Assembly: GCF_001540865.1 (NCBI RefSeq)
Contig: NC_033640.1
Span: 9,974,549-10,038,548, forward strand
DNA from: Ananas comosus
Taxonomy: Eukaryota; Streptophyta; Magnoliopsida; Poales; Bromeliaceae
Direction of reading: 5' to 3'
Length of the DNA: 64,000 nucleotides
Positions 34,001-45,400 of this stretch are shown piece after piece; position 1 is the first letter of the stretch, and each line of letters begins with the position of its first letter. The position numbers and the translations under genes are program-made. The notes beneath the pieces were generated by a model. It was not told where the DNA came from. It saw only the letters and a list, made by a program, of their open reading frames with translations, and searched no databases.

Positions 34001-37000
34001 GATTAATCAACTATAACAGCCTTAGATTTCCAAAAGTACAAACCAATTATGAATGATGCTATAACTATGAACTTACAAGACACACCGACAAACTAGTCCA
34101 TTGAGGTATACAGATGGCTACTAACAGATGTGAAGAAAATCTAATAGCAAGGAAGATAAATAAAGTTTAATTTCTTACATATTTATCCTTGTAAAAACAC
34201 CGCTTTTAAAAACTTATTTTAATACAAAACAAACAAACTCCCATGAATTTGGATTATTGGATGATCCCCAACTTAAAATACAGGTATTTTTGTAACAAAC
34301 TGCACTTTCAAGGAGCACATAATATATATCTGTTTTACAGGATTATATATATAAATAATGACTCTGCAACAGGGTATATGTAAAATAACAAACTGTGATC
34401 ATATATACCTGTTTTTTAAGCTTATCTAGACCCTCAACATTAGAAAGAGCGTCAACTGCAGTCAGCAAAGCAATCAACCCCTGAACAATCAAAAATTAAT
34501 CCTTGTAGTCCTCAAGCAATAAGTCAAAAGTGACCAATAAAATAAGTACTTCGATACAATTAACTTACAGATATGGGAGAATCAGCTCCGAGGCTGCGAT
34601 CACGAAAAAATGATGCAGAATCCAGGGATGCAATGGCCATTACTACAGGTTTGAGCGGTTTCATCAATGAAGCATTGATTGGCGGTAGCGAAGACCATAC
34701 ACTGCCCTTGAGGTGTCAGAATCAATGAACAGGAATAAAGAAGTTGCAAGCAGTTAAGCTTCAACATGCTTTATCAGAATGTTTTGACTTCTTATTACCC
34801 AAATAAAAGAAATTGAAATTAATTGACTCAAATCCTCAATAGCAAGTCTAATATAACTATTATATTTCCCAATGTCAAATGAGACAGACAAAGATGTTCA
34901 AAGAAAAGTACTACCCAAACTGCAGAAGGATAAGATGTACGGATAGTCCCTTATTATCCCAATATTGTGACTTGGTTCTTGAACTTTTCAGATAAAAATT
35001 TAGTTCCTGAACTTTCTTGGATATTTCAATTTCATCTCCCGCTGAAAATATAATCCAACTCCTTCCTATAAATGACCATTTTAACAATTTTCTAAATCAT
35101 TAATAGGCTAACGTATTTTCAGATTATTTTTTGTGGCCAAGGATGGAATTTCAATATATGAGTAAATGTAGGGACTAAAATGTCCTGAGTGAAAAGTTCA
35201 TAAAGTAAGTCACAAATATCGCATTAGTACAAGGAATAAAGACTATACGGCAAAAGATATATGCAGAATGTTCTCACACACGAGAGAAAACTCACCTATA
35301 GCCTCCTAGGGGTAGACAAGACTGTTCTTTCAGGCAAGATTCTGAATCATGAGTTCCAACTTTTGTGGTCTGAAGTCAATTCAATGTGGAGAAGTCCAGT
35401 TATTTAACTTAATAAAATCTTAATATTGCCAAATTAGGCATATTGAAAATACTTAAATTGCAAACCTGCATGACTAGGTCAAACTCAGCAACATGTGCTG
35501 GATATTTGTTGTTGCTCTCGGCATCATTGTTTGCAATCTGGAAGGACAACAAAAATAAGTCAAGCTATTCACATACATAACCAAAGAGGTGGATCAGTAC
35601 CAAAACTTGAGAGTTTTTGATAAAAATTGCACTTTCAAGCAGTATATATAGAATTTCATATTTGCAGGGGTATATATGTTAAAGCAGTAAATAGATGATT
35701 TTGCAGAAAGAATTGAGTAAAAAGCCCCTAATTACAGTCCTACCAGGTAGCCAACAGCACTCTGCACACGACAACTCATACAATGCAGCAAAAGAGGGTC
35801 TACTTCCAAACGGAGGGGGGAAGAATAAGAAAAGGGGGGAATGCAACAAGCACTACTCTCAACCAAAAGGAAAACAACAATGAAGAGAACCACAATAAAA
35901 AAGGCAAAGTACCTCTTGCAAAATTAATGTGCTCTGCGCTGAGAGTAAAAACACAGGAAAGTTGTATCGGTTCCACATAATACCAGAACCCTACATAGCA
36001 AGATCATCATTAGAGCTTTTTTGCAGAGACCATTATAATAACTTTAGTTTTGCAGGACACAACACAAGTTTGCCAATAGGGTGGTAAGAGGTAAAATCCA
36101 CCTCAATTAACTTACAACAGGATTCCATTCATAACTGTGGTTCTTATATGGTGCAAAATCAGCTTGTGGAAACTTTTCAACAGGCGAGAACCCTATATTG
36201 TCAAAAATTTTAAACTTTCATTTCCTCTAATCATGAAATTCAGAAGTGAAGTCACAAATGGAAGCTTCAAATGTAAATAAACAAGGTTGATGAATATACA
36301 TAAATAACTGACCAAATGAATTATTCTGCTGACCACTGGACTCAACCAAAACGCCAGCAACTTTTTTGGAAAATTCGAGATCACTCGAAACCCTGAACAA
36401 CAAAAGCGGAAGTTTACTAACTTTTGAGGGGAATTTCATGGCTGCATACGGATTATGTAACAAAGTATAGATGAGAAATAACATGAAGACATTGACTGAT
36501 TCACTTGATCAATACCATTGCAGTAGGAAGAAAACAATCAACAGAAACCGCTAAAAAATAGTGATGTGATCTGAAAATGACAATTTTAGTTTTAATCCGT
36601 TCTAAATGAAGTACAAAGAGATTTCAAAAGCAAGAGCACCATGCCTCTGAAAGAAACTTTGCATCAGTTCCAAGGGGAGAAAAACTGCAGATGAACGATC
36701 CAACTGATCATGATTGTTTCCAAATCTCACAATCGGCGCAATGATCTTCTCGTTGCCAGGATCTGAAAATATAACGATGAATGATAATTGATAAATCATC
36801 TTATTTTCGAATATGCGTAAGATGCGATCGATTTCACAGCGATAGTATATTATAGGAAGATTTTATTCATCAAAGGTCATATCGAGTTATATTTAATCCT
36901 TGCTAATTTATCACAGTAAGGACCTTTTTGGTCCAGTTGGAGCTTTTACAAATGTGTTATTGGTGTAGATTTGTCCACAATAGCACTAAAAGCTTTTTCG

Positions 37001-38221
37001 TTGAAACTTGAAACACCCAACAGAACCAAAAATTACAAATTGGAGCTTGTACTTCTCGGCTTTCGTACTTTTAGGCCAGAAAACTTATTTTTAGATTCCC
37101 ACCCAAAGTAAAACCTCTTGAATTTTTGTTTGCCAAATGGTTGTCTGCAGCTTCTAGGAACCAAGAAGCTATTTGAGAAGCCATACAAAAGGCACTAAAT
37201 ATAACATTAATGTTGGAACTTCAAAATACAATTGAAACAAATTGTGCACACTTACTAGCACAGCCAATTTCACCAGAGAGATTCAAAAGCCTCACACAAG
37301 GAAAACTTTCCATATTTAGGTACATTGCCTTCTCAAGATCTGGAACTGACTCCAAAGTGCCAATAGCTCCTGGAAGTTTAAAGGTAAGTATCTTATTAAA
37401 GTAGAAGAGTTGTAAGAAGCTAACAAGCAACCTGAAAGAAAAACGTGGCATCCCAAATGAAGAGTTGATTTGAATTATTGAATAAAAAGAACCACAAAAA
37501 TACTTCCTAAGAAGCATTTCACCAAATGGATCGAAAGCGAGTAGCGTCTTCTCCGTAGACGAACACTAATAGATCAAGATGGTCATCAATTTTCTCAGCA
37601 GTCCAAGACTCCGGGTATACTGTGCACATGTAATACTTGGAAAATGACAAACCCGAACAAATGAACATGCTAAACACTTCCGAAACAAAAGGCAAAGCCC
37701 CTCAGACTCAGCACAAATATCATCCAAAAACCTTTCTCACTATAACTATAACTCTGAGAAGTACTTATAAGCTACAAGCCTCAGACAATCATTTGCATCT
37801 CAATACACACACCTCCATTTGCCCAGTAAAGCAAATTACAACAAAAATAGCAACCTTACAAGCTACTCCATCCGATTAAAAAGTGCATCGAACAGTAAGC
37901 ATAATCAACAATTGAACTTAACAAATCTCCCTACTCGGACTACGATCTTAGTGCAATCAGTTAACATCTTAGCAAGCCAAATAGTACACAAATTGATCCA
38001 AATCGCAGCGCGGAGTTTCGATTTTTCCATCTATGAACTCGTTTCTCCTCAAATTACTCAAAAACTAGGGATTTTTACTACTATTTCGTTCGATTGGATC
38101 GAGAAGAACACCATGAATTAGAGAGCGGAGGAATCGAGGGGGAGTTACCCGGGATCGAGAAGTGGAGGAGACCGAGGAGAAGCGAGAGGGAGAGGGCGCC
38201 GAGGAGACTCCTCGGAGCCAT
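31083..38221 (-). CDS. NCSTN: Nicastrin, gamma-secretase subunit
   Basis: A type I membrane glycoprotein that, with presenilin, APH-1 and PEN-2, forms the intramembrane protease gamma-secretase; plant complexes are in endomembranes. Sixteen exons, 5' to 3': 38149-38221, 37256-37369, 36645-36762, 36313-36392, 36116-36192, 35913-35990, 35466-35537, 35296-35369, 34569-34701, 34409-34480, 33466-33585, 32876-32947, 32293-32433, 32115-32199, 31588-32026, 31083-31347. They total 2013 nt, 670 aa, close to the Arabidopsis protein. Landmarks: signal peptide (LLGALSLSLLLGLLHFS), CVRLLNLSGEIGCA, KKVAGVLVESSG, GGYSVWSSLPP, the FTGEAWGYLGSRKF block equivalent to the DYIGS region, GLVQGGTTFYAHAGG, and a C-terminal TM helix (GGMSITITSYIAVIAVRAYL). 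Intron 3 (36393-36644) has a GC donor; all others are GT-AG. One clear copy, frame intact. Confidence 0.96.
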
Positions 38222-38393
38222 GGCGAAGGGGAGAAGATGCCCTAGCGATCGTGCGGGAGCGAGCGCTCTCGCTCGTTGGAGGAGGAAGTTTTTAATCGAC
38301 CAAATAATCCCTTAAAAAAAAAACCGAATAATTGAATTTAAAATTTCTAAATTTTAAAAAACTAAAATAAGCCTAACTTTTGTATAATTTTAA

Positions 38394-38741
38394 GGGAAAA
38401 CTTTAAAAACTCCCGTGTGGTTTCGTAGTCCTCGTAGTCCTCTATGGTTTAAAATGTATCAATTTGTTTTTCTGTGATTTTTTTTTCTCTTTTCCTTATC
38501 AATTTTATTTTTTTTTTTCTTAAATCAGTGACAAAGTTAAAATTAAATGATATTAAAATAAATATTTGATAAATCTAGATGGGTATCTGAAGTTTTTTGT
38601 ATATAATTTAATGAAATATTAACGAAAAAGCTACCGAAAAATTAAAAACGAAATCATAGGGGACAATTTGATACATTTTAAATTACAGAGGGGAAAAGTG
38701 AGAAACTACCAAACCGCAGAGGAGGTTTTTGAAGTTTTTCC
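38394..38741. mobile_element. Mutator-like MITE with 9-bp target duplication
   Basis: The left end GGGAAAACTTTAAAAACTCC and the reverse complement of the right end (GGAAAAACTTCAAAAACC) match, and both arms continue to TTTAAAATGTATCAA. TAATTTTAA flanks it on both sides (38385-38393 and 38742-38750), the 9-bp footprint of MULE transposases. 348 bp, no coding capacity. Confidence 0.85.
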
Positions 38742-39248
38742 TAATTTTAAAGTGCTTGAATTTTTAACCAGTAAATAATAATATGTCCGTGGCAATTCAC
38801 AACAAAATTACATTTTTGTTAATTTTGTCACATATTGGTTAGTGACGTAATCACTAAAATTTTAAACTTTATATTTTTTAGTCAGATGACTAATTAACCA
38901 ATTTGTACGTTCAGAGCATGGTTTGTTGATTTTCTGAACCAACAATTTGTTGATTTTACACAAATAAAAGTTTTAAAGTAGTTACAACAAAATATTTTAG
39001 GTGATAATTATAATATTTTAAAATTTAAGTTGTGAATTAAAAAAAAATAAAATAAATTTTCAGTTATGAAAAAATTTAGGGTAAATTAAAATTTGCAAGA
39101 TGATCAAAATTAGAGTGATTCTGAAATATTTTTTATTAAATTGGACAAGTGAATAATAACCATATTTTATTGCTTAGCTTTGTTAATATCACTTATCCTT
39201 CGATACAACATTCTCGCTGTATAATAAATGGAAGTAACATAAATTTAA

Positions 39249-39902
39249 GGCTAAATTACAGAAAACTCCCCTGTAATAACCCGTTTTTTTACTTCCCCCC
39301 CTGACATTTAAAAACCTACACTTTGCCCCCCTGTAAAATGAAAAATGTTCACAGGGGGGTTACGGTGTGTAAAATGACCATTTTGCCCCTCGCCATTGTC
39401 GTCTTCTTCCCCATCTTCCTCAGCCGCCCCTTCGTTCGGCGCGATTCCCACCTCAATCGGCCGTGATTTCTCTCCATTTTCTTCTCCACCTGCTCCCCTT
39501 CTCCTCATGCACCCTCGCCGCCATCGATTTCGGCGATAGTAGAAGAAACCGAGGTGGGCGACAGTAGGAGAAGAACAAAGAAGGCAAAAGCGAGACGGCG
39601 GAGGACGGCGAAGGGGATGTGGGTGAGGGCGAGGCAGTGGAGGACGGCGAGGCGGCTAGGCGGGGAGGCGGCGAGGCGGCGGCGAGGTGGCGAGCCGAAG
39701 GGAGTCGAAGCAACATGGAGATGGCGGAGGGGTATTTTCGGCATAAAAATATATTTTTTAACAGAACCCTGACGGAACCCTAACGGTAGGGGGTGAAGTG
39801 CACATTTTTTATTTTACAGGGAGGCAAAGTGTAGATTTTTAAATGTCAAAGAGGGAAAGTGAAAATACGGGTTATTACAAGGGAATTTTCTGTAATTTAG
39901 CC
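39249..39902. mobile_element. Mutator-like element with GC-rich internal segment (Pack-MULE candidate)
   Basis: Terminal inverted repeats of about 110 bp: left GGCTAAATTACAGAAAACTC, right GAATTTTCTGTAATTTAGCC. A perfect 9-bp duplication TAAATTTAA flanks it (39240-39248 and 39903-39911). The TIRs are AT-rich, but the interior 39380-39730 is GC-rich with codon-like composition (runs of GGCGAGGCGG, CGCCGCC) and open frames on both strands. MULEs that have picked up host gene pieces look like this. The source gene cannot be named from the sequence; the Ser/Pro/Arg-rich frames look like low-complexity coding ends. 654 bp, no transposase. Confidence 0.8.
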
Positions 39903-40125
39903 TAAATTTAATTTACTCTTTTAACACGAACACTAAATAACCAAAATATTCTTCATATTATTAGTTATAATAAAAAAAGTGAGGCTACATGTAACGAAAT
40001 ATTATTACTATGTAAAAACAGAAGACGAATGCAAAAGCAGAAATCTCAATATCCGCCCCAAAAATGATTTATTTTCATGCCTACTCATAAAGAAAAAAAA
40101 AAGGGAACGCTTTGTGAAGAGAAGA

Positions 40126-40728
40126 TCACGCAACCCACTTGTTGACATCAGGAACTCGGAGCTCTTTACGAGCCGCGTATTCTTCGTAATTACACGATCT
40201 GTAAAACTGATAGGCACATTGAAAGCGATATACGATTTTGCTCACCACGTTTTTATGCTCATCAAGACATCTCGGAAACACCTTATGGAAGCAGTGGTAC
40301 AATCCGAACAATTCGCTCTCTCTGGGGAAGACTTTTGTGTTCAAAGTGTGGATGTAGTGGAATAGGATGTTAAAGGACTTACTGCCCTTGAGCTTAGGGT
40401 ACGGGTTGACTTTCGACTCGACAAACAATTTTAGAATTCCCCATGTTAGGTTTTTGCTGTCGATCACATCATTAGGGACTCTGTCGATCACGTAATGCAC
40501 TGCCTTATCGATGAAGTCGACGACGTCGCGAACAAAGGGATCGCTGTCGATAATGATCTGAGGCTGATCCTCAGGTTCATCGACACCAATATGAGACTGA
40601 TGGGCGAAACCTTTTATTGTTGGAAGATAACAAGATATAAGCACGAACAACACAAGAAATCCAAAATTGCTCAATCTTTTTCTTTTTAAGGCCATATAAC
40701 TCCTTTTAGAGTTAGACTTTTTCTCCAT
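40126..40728 (-). CDS. Unrecognised small secreted protein with paired C-x7-C motifs
   Basis: Single exon of 200 aa. I do not recognise the family. The first Met at 40728 is 60 bp below a TATA box; Met12 is a possible alternative start. A basic head is followed by a hydrophobic core (residues 22-39, FGFLVLFVLISCYLP), which reads as a signal peptide with likely cleavage around residue 42. The mature part starts acidic (VDEPEDQPQ), has one N-glycosylation site (N93-L-T) and ends basic. Its only four cysteines are regularly spaced: C146-x7-C154-x16-C171-x7-C179, in a segment rich in aromatic residues. This suggests two helices clamped by disulfides. No membrane segment other than the leader is seen. 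It lies alone between a MULE cluster and eIF2D. The TATA position and intact frame support a real gene, but no expression evidence is available here. Confidence 0.7.
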   Translation of the reverse strand: MEKKSNSKRSYMALKRKRLSNFGFLVLFVLISCYLPTIKGFAHQSHIGVDEPEDQPQIIIDSDPFVRDVVDFIDKAVHYVIDRVPNDVIDSKNLTWGILKLFVESKVNPYPKLKGSKSFNILFHYIHTLNTKVFPRESELFGLYHCFHKVFPRCLDEHKNVVSKIVYRFQCAYQFYRSCNYEEYAARKELRVPDVNKWVA

Positions 40729-40787
40729 TACTTGCGATAATACTACGTGAGAAAGTGATTTGAGTTAAAAGAGAAGTACTAGCTCTC

Positions 40788-40795
40788 TATTTATA
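40788..40795 (-). promoter_or_regulatory. TATA box of the secreted-protein gene
   Basis: The minus strand reads TATAAATA, 60-67 bp upstream of the ATG at 40728, a normal distance for a short leader of about 30 nt. Confidence 0.65.
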
Positions 40796-42447
40796 CGTAG
40801 TGCAAGTTGTAACTAACCTACTACGATTAATTGAGGGGTTTCTTAAACACCTTTTAAGTAGGATTTTTTACTTTATAACAAATGAGAAACTCTCTTATTG
40901 AATGAATAATAACTGCAACCCCTTCATTGTTGTTGCTATAGGTGGTTTCATTTCACTAGATTTATAATAAATTGTTGAGTTAATTAATATGTTAGAAAGA
41001 TTAATGAAAGCAAGTAAACTTATTAGAGATTCATTTGAAGTGGTAAAAATTATCAATCAACCTTATCGCAAGCAAGTAGCTCACAGTTTTAGCAGTTTGA
41101 GTCTCGGTTCGAATGGTTTGTTTAATAAATAAGCCAAACTTAAGTTTTAGGCGTAACTCGCTCATGTTTGTTGTAATAGAGTAATAAAAACTATGAACGA
41201 AAACACAAAAAAGAAAGGGAAAAGACATAAAACGTATTATTACGTTAAATATGATATTATATGCCAAAAAAAAAATAAACAGTATATTTTTTTTCCATCG
41301 TATACTATCATCTCCTCCCAGTCCCAATAACGGAGCCTTATTGAAATGTTTATCGCACCCGACCCGAACCGAACCACGCAAACTCAGACGCGGCGCACCC
41401 GTTCACCACAATTAGTAGTTTCCTAAACCGAGTGCACCTGAGTATCGTTGCACCGCGCTCCATCCACCCTCCATTCCTCATCCACATATGATGTCTACCG
41501 CAAAATAAGTAGTTCACGGGTGTAAAAATGCACCCGGTCCGCAGAAAATTTCCACTGAACCACACGGGCCCTAAATGAGCCTAACACGCGCCGACCCCGT
41601 CTCCTGACTCATATATCCATCGTCTCCCTGTTTTCCAGAATCTTCCGATTCTCTCCACCGCCTCCGCCGCCGCATCGCCTCGAGCGATCACGATTCGATC
41701 ATCTTCCAACTATCGATCTCTTGCGCGGTATCGAGTTCTCCGTTTCTCGATTTTGTACTCGTTTTTTTTTTTTTTTTTTTTCTGGATTTTTTGAGTATGA
41801 ATTAGCAAGTGTCTTTAAGGAATCGGTTACTCGATTCTAGTTAGAAGTTTAAGTAATTCTAAGTGCGATTTATATGGAACTGTGATGGCGCTTGTGGGAT
41901 CAGTAGGATGTTTTTGTAGTTTTTTTTGGGTTTCATTTCATCAATTATGGCTAATCGAATAGTGCGAAGCTGTTTATTGTGTCTCTGTGGGAAGTAAGCG
42001 AGTTAAGAGGTATTGGTTGTGCTCGGAAAATTTAGAAGTGGTTTTTGTTCCTTTCCTAGTTTTTTAGAAATGTCGGAGTAAGTTTTGGACTAAGGAAATG
42101 TTAATTAGTTAGCTATTATATCATTTCAAATTTCGCATTTTGGAAATAAAATGAGTATGCTGGAAAATTGTAATTGCGGTGTTTGATTTTAGTTTGTAAA
42201 GGTATGAAGGAATAATAGCAAAATAGCTTTTTGATAAGGGGAAGAAACCTCAACGCATGTAAAAATAGTCAATAATGGAAAAGTTCATCGAAAGATTGTC
42301 TTTTTTATTGCTCTTTTCTAAGTTTGGTTTTCAAAACATTTCGTTTCCTTTTTATGTAGTTACATCATTTGATTGTATTGTGCTAACACGGGAAATGCTG
42401 CTATAATTTATATCGTGCAGCTTTATTGGACTTAGAGCAAGCTCATC
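40796..42447. other. Intergenic spacer and eIF2D leader
   Basis: Up to about 41600 nothing is supported. From 41600 a pyrimidine-rich GC block looks like the start of eIF2D transcription. A donor (GCG then GTATCGAG near 41728) and an acceptor at 42419-42420 (TCGTGCAG) suggest a 5' UTR intron of about 690 bp with a T-run at 41763-41780. The leader resumes 27 nt before the ATG. Confidence 0.5.
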
Positions 42448-45400
42448 ATGTTCAAAAAGCCAATCGAGGCAAAAGCTTTGCAGCGTTTGTCGGGAGCAGA
42501 TAAGAAGAAGCTGAGAAGAATTGCAAAAGAAAGATTTCCACAAGCTTCTGATTCTGATATCGATGCCATTCTTCCTTCTAAGGTAATGACTACAACATGC
42601 ATGCAATGCTTCCGAAAGTAATGATTCAAAATTTTCTGTATAAAGAAATGCAAATGTCTCGTTTTATCTTAAAGTGCTGTTTTTTAACAGAGGAACTCTT
42701 TCAGGATATGCACAACAAGCCATCATAGTTTGAAATGCAAAACGTGGCGGAAAGAAAATCACAGAAAAAAAACTTGTTATCAAGTGCAGAAGAAATGAGA
42801 AACTGCGAAACAAATACATTGTTCAATCAGTAGATATGGAGTAGACTTTATATGCATAGGGCGGCGTTGCCATTTGAGAAAAGCTACAAGGAGTTCTTTT
42901 TTTTTTTATGCTGCTGCATTTCAAGTGTGAAATTGAGCTATTCATAATTGTACTAGTAGTGTTTATCTTTCAGGATAACTTGTTTTCCAGCTAGTCGCTA
43001 ATATGTGTACTATCAACAATCATCCATGCAATAGATGCCTTACTTCCTGAATATTAAACTCAAATTTCCGGTTTTGATGCCTATCATGCCTTGGCTAGTA
43101 TAATCTGACATGACATGAACTATAAAATATGTGCTTTTACGTCACGCATGTATGGATGTTCTGGCTAATTTTGTTTAATAACACAGGTATATGACATGCT
43201 GAAGAGTGCCCTGGCATGATTTTTTTAGTTTATGAATTGTTTTGATACTTCAAATCTAGTCATTTCTCTGCATTGTAAATATTTGGTTGGGATTACTTCA
43301 GTAGTTCAGTGTCTTCATTGTCTTAATTGTCTCCATGCTTTGCATTTTAAACTTTTCTTTTTAATCTTTTCGCACTTCTGTATTTAGGCAGAGATAACAG
43401 TAGCTAAGTATCCAAATCGCGTGCATGTATATGGCATAGAAGGAGGGTTTCCCATGCTTTTTGATGTTGATGGGCGAGGAACGGAGATGTTCCCCACAGG
43501 TTACTATTACTATATCTTAATTGATTACCCAAATTAGCATGATTGCTTCCCCTAGACACTGCTACATGCAGGGTTCAGCTTATAAAATTTACTTTGTCTA
43601 TCACATGCTGAGTGTAAATAGATAGTTTTTCTTTATCTTTTTTTAATATCTAACTGCTTTTCCATTATCATAATCATTTACTTTTTATGGTCTTCTAGAA
43701 AAGAAGTGTTTACCTTAGTAGACTTCCATGTTCTTTTCTTTATTTATTTATTTTATATCTTGGTATGTTAACTATCAAAAGTTTTTCGGTTGTTGTTGTT
43801 GAAGCCCTCTTTAGTCCTAGTTTGGCAATTTGGTGGTTAAAGGCACCTATTTTATGTCTATAAATTCCAACCGCTTCCAATCTTTCCTCCTCTAATGCTA
43901 TGAAGTTGTGGCGGCAACCACTACTGGAGAAGCCTATGAGCACATGCTTCTCTGGTAGCGGTTGCTACTGTAAAATTATTGCATAAAAAAAAGGGAAGAT
44001 TGAGAACGGTTTGAAATTTTTGGGCCTTCCAAAGGTTGAAAAAGGTTCTTTTAGCCACCAAATCAGTGAAAGTGCATTGGGCTATTTTTTTTATAATTTA
44101 GAGAAAGTGGGTTCATTGGGCTATTCAGAAGCATTTGATTTGTTTCCTTAACAGTATGTGGTTTTCTTAATAGTGTATTACTTTATATTGCAGTTTATGC
44201 TCTCTGGAAGGTTCCAGAGCTTTTACCTGCATTTCTTCTGAAGGGTGGTGAGGTTTCTCGCTTTGTTATTGGAGGGGCTGATTTGATGTTTCCTGGTATT
44301 AGTATACCCCCAGAAGGGCTTCCTTCTTTCTTAGCTGGAGAGCCATGGGCCGTAAAAGTCCCTGGTAATCCAGCACCAATCGCTGTAAGCCTCATTTACC
44401 TAATTTAATCTCTTTAGTCTACATTGTAGAAATCCCTCCTGAAAACAGCACCATTTCGCTTTGCCCCTGTGAGATATATATACCTACCTACATTTTACCC
44501 CTTCGATGATTAGACTATTAGCAGTTAGCTTCCTTTTGGTCAATTTTTTTTTTATTCATGATTTGTGATATGATGTTAAAATATGATCTGAAATACCCAT
44601 AATTGCCCCTTCTATGGTAGGAAGTATCATTTTTAAGAGTATCCTTCTTGAACAAAAAAAATATGGGCGGAAGTGTAGGGGGTTATAATTATATGTAGGT
44701 TTTAATATCTTGAGGGGGTTAAGTACATATGACAAATACTTCTAGAGGGGTTTTCTGCATTTCTGCCATCTCTTTTGAACAAGTATTCAAGGGGTTTAAA
44801 ATTTTTGCAAAATGCCCCTAATTTCTTTTTACTGCTGTAAGATCATCTTAGTAGTTTGACAATTTTACAGGTGGGGGCTACCACAATGAGCAGCACGGAA
44901 GTCCTAAAAGCTGGTCTACGTGGCAAGGCTTTGCGGATAATGCATTATTATCATGACTCGCTGTGGCAAGTATAGTGACCAAGAGGACTTAAAGCATTCT
45001 TATTCTTTGAGCTATGTTACTAATCTTTGTTAACATTCTTATTACTGTATTTTCTTATAGGGATTCAGTTGAAGGCCGTTTTGTCCCAAATGCAGGATTT
45101 TTAGAAGATGTTGTTGTTGAAGATCCTGTTTTGTCTTCAGTTTCTCAGCTAACTGATACTTCTGGGGAAACTTCTGGGAATTCTTTAAATGACGATCATG
45201 ATGGCGATACTGTAGAAAAAGGAGATCAGGTTGGTACTTCGGCAGATGATGATGTTCGAGTTGAAACCTCTGAAGAAGTCACTGAAGATATGGGTGCGCT
45301 GAAGTTGTCAGAGAATGTAACTACTGAAGAAGAACCAAATGATGAGAAGGAACAACAGACTATAACATCAAGTGAAGATGTAGATGCTCTTTTGGATAAA

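Noticed and set aside
39453..39772. Open frames inside the Mutator-like element as genes
   Set aside because: They are fragments within TIRs without start context or complete domains; treated as captured sequence.
44195..44395. Reverse-strand frame over eIF2D exon 3
   Set aside because: It is the antisense of a verified exon.
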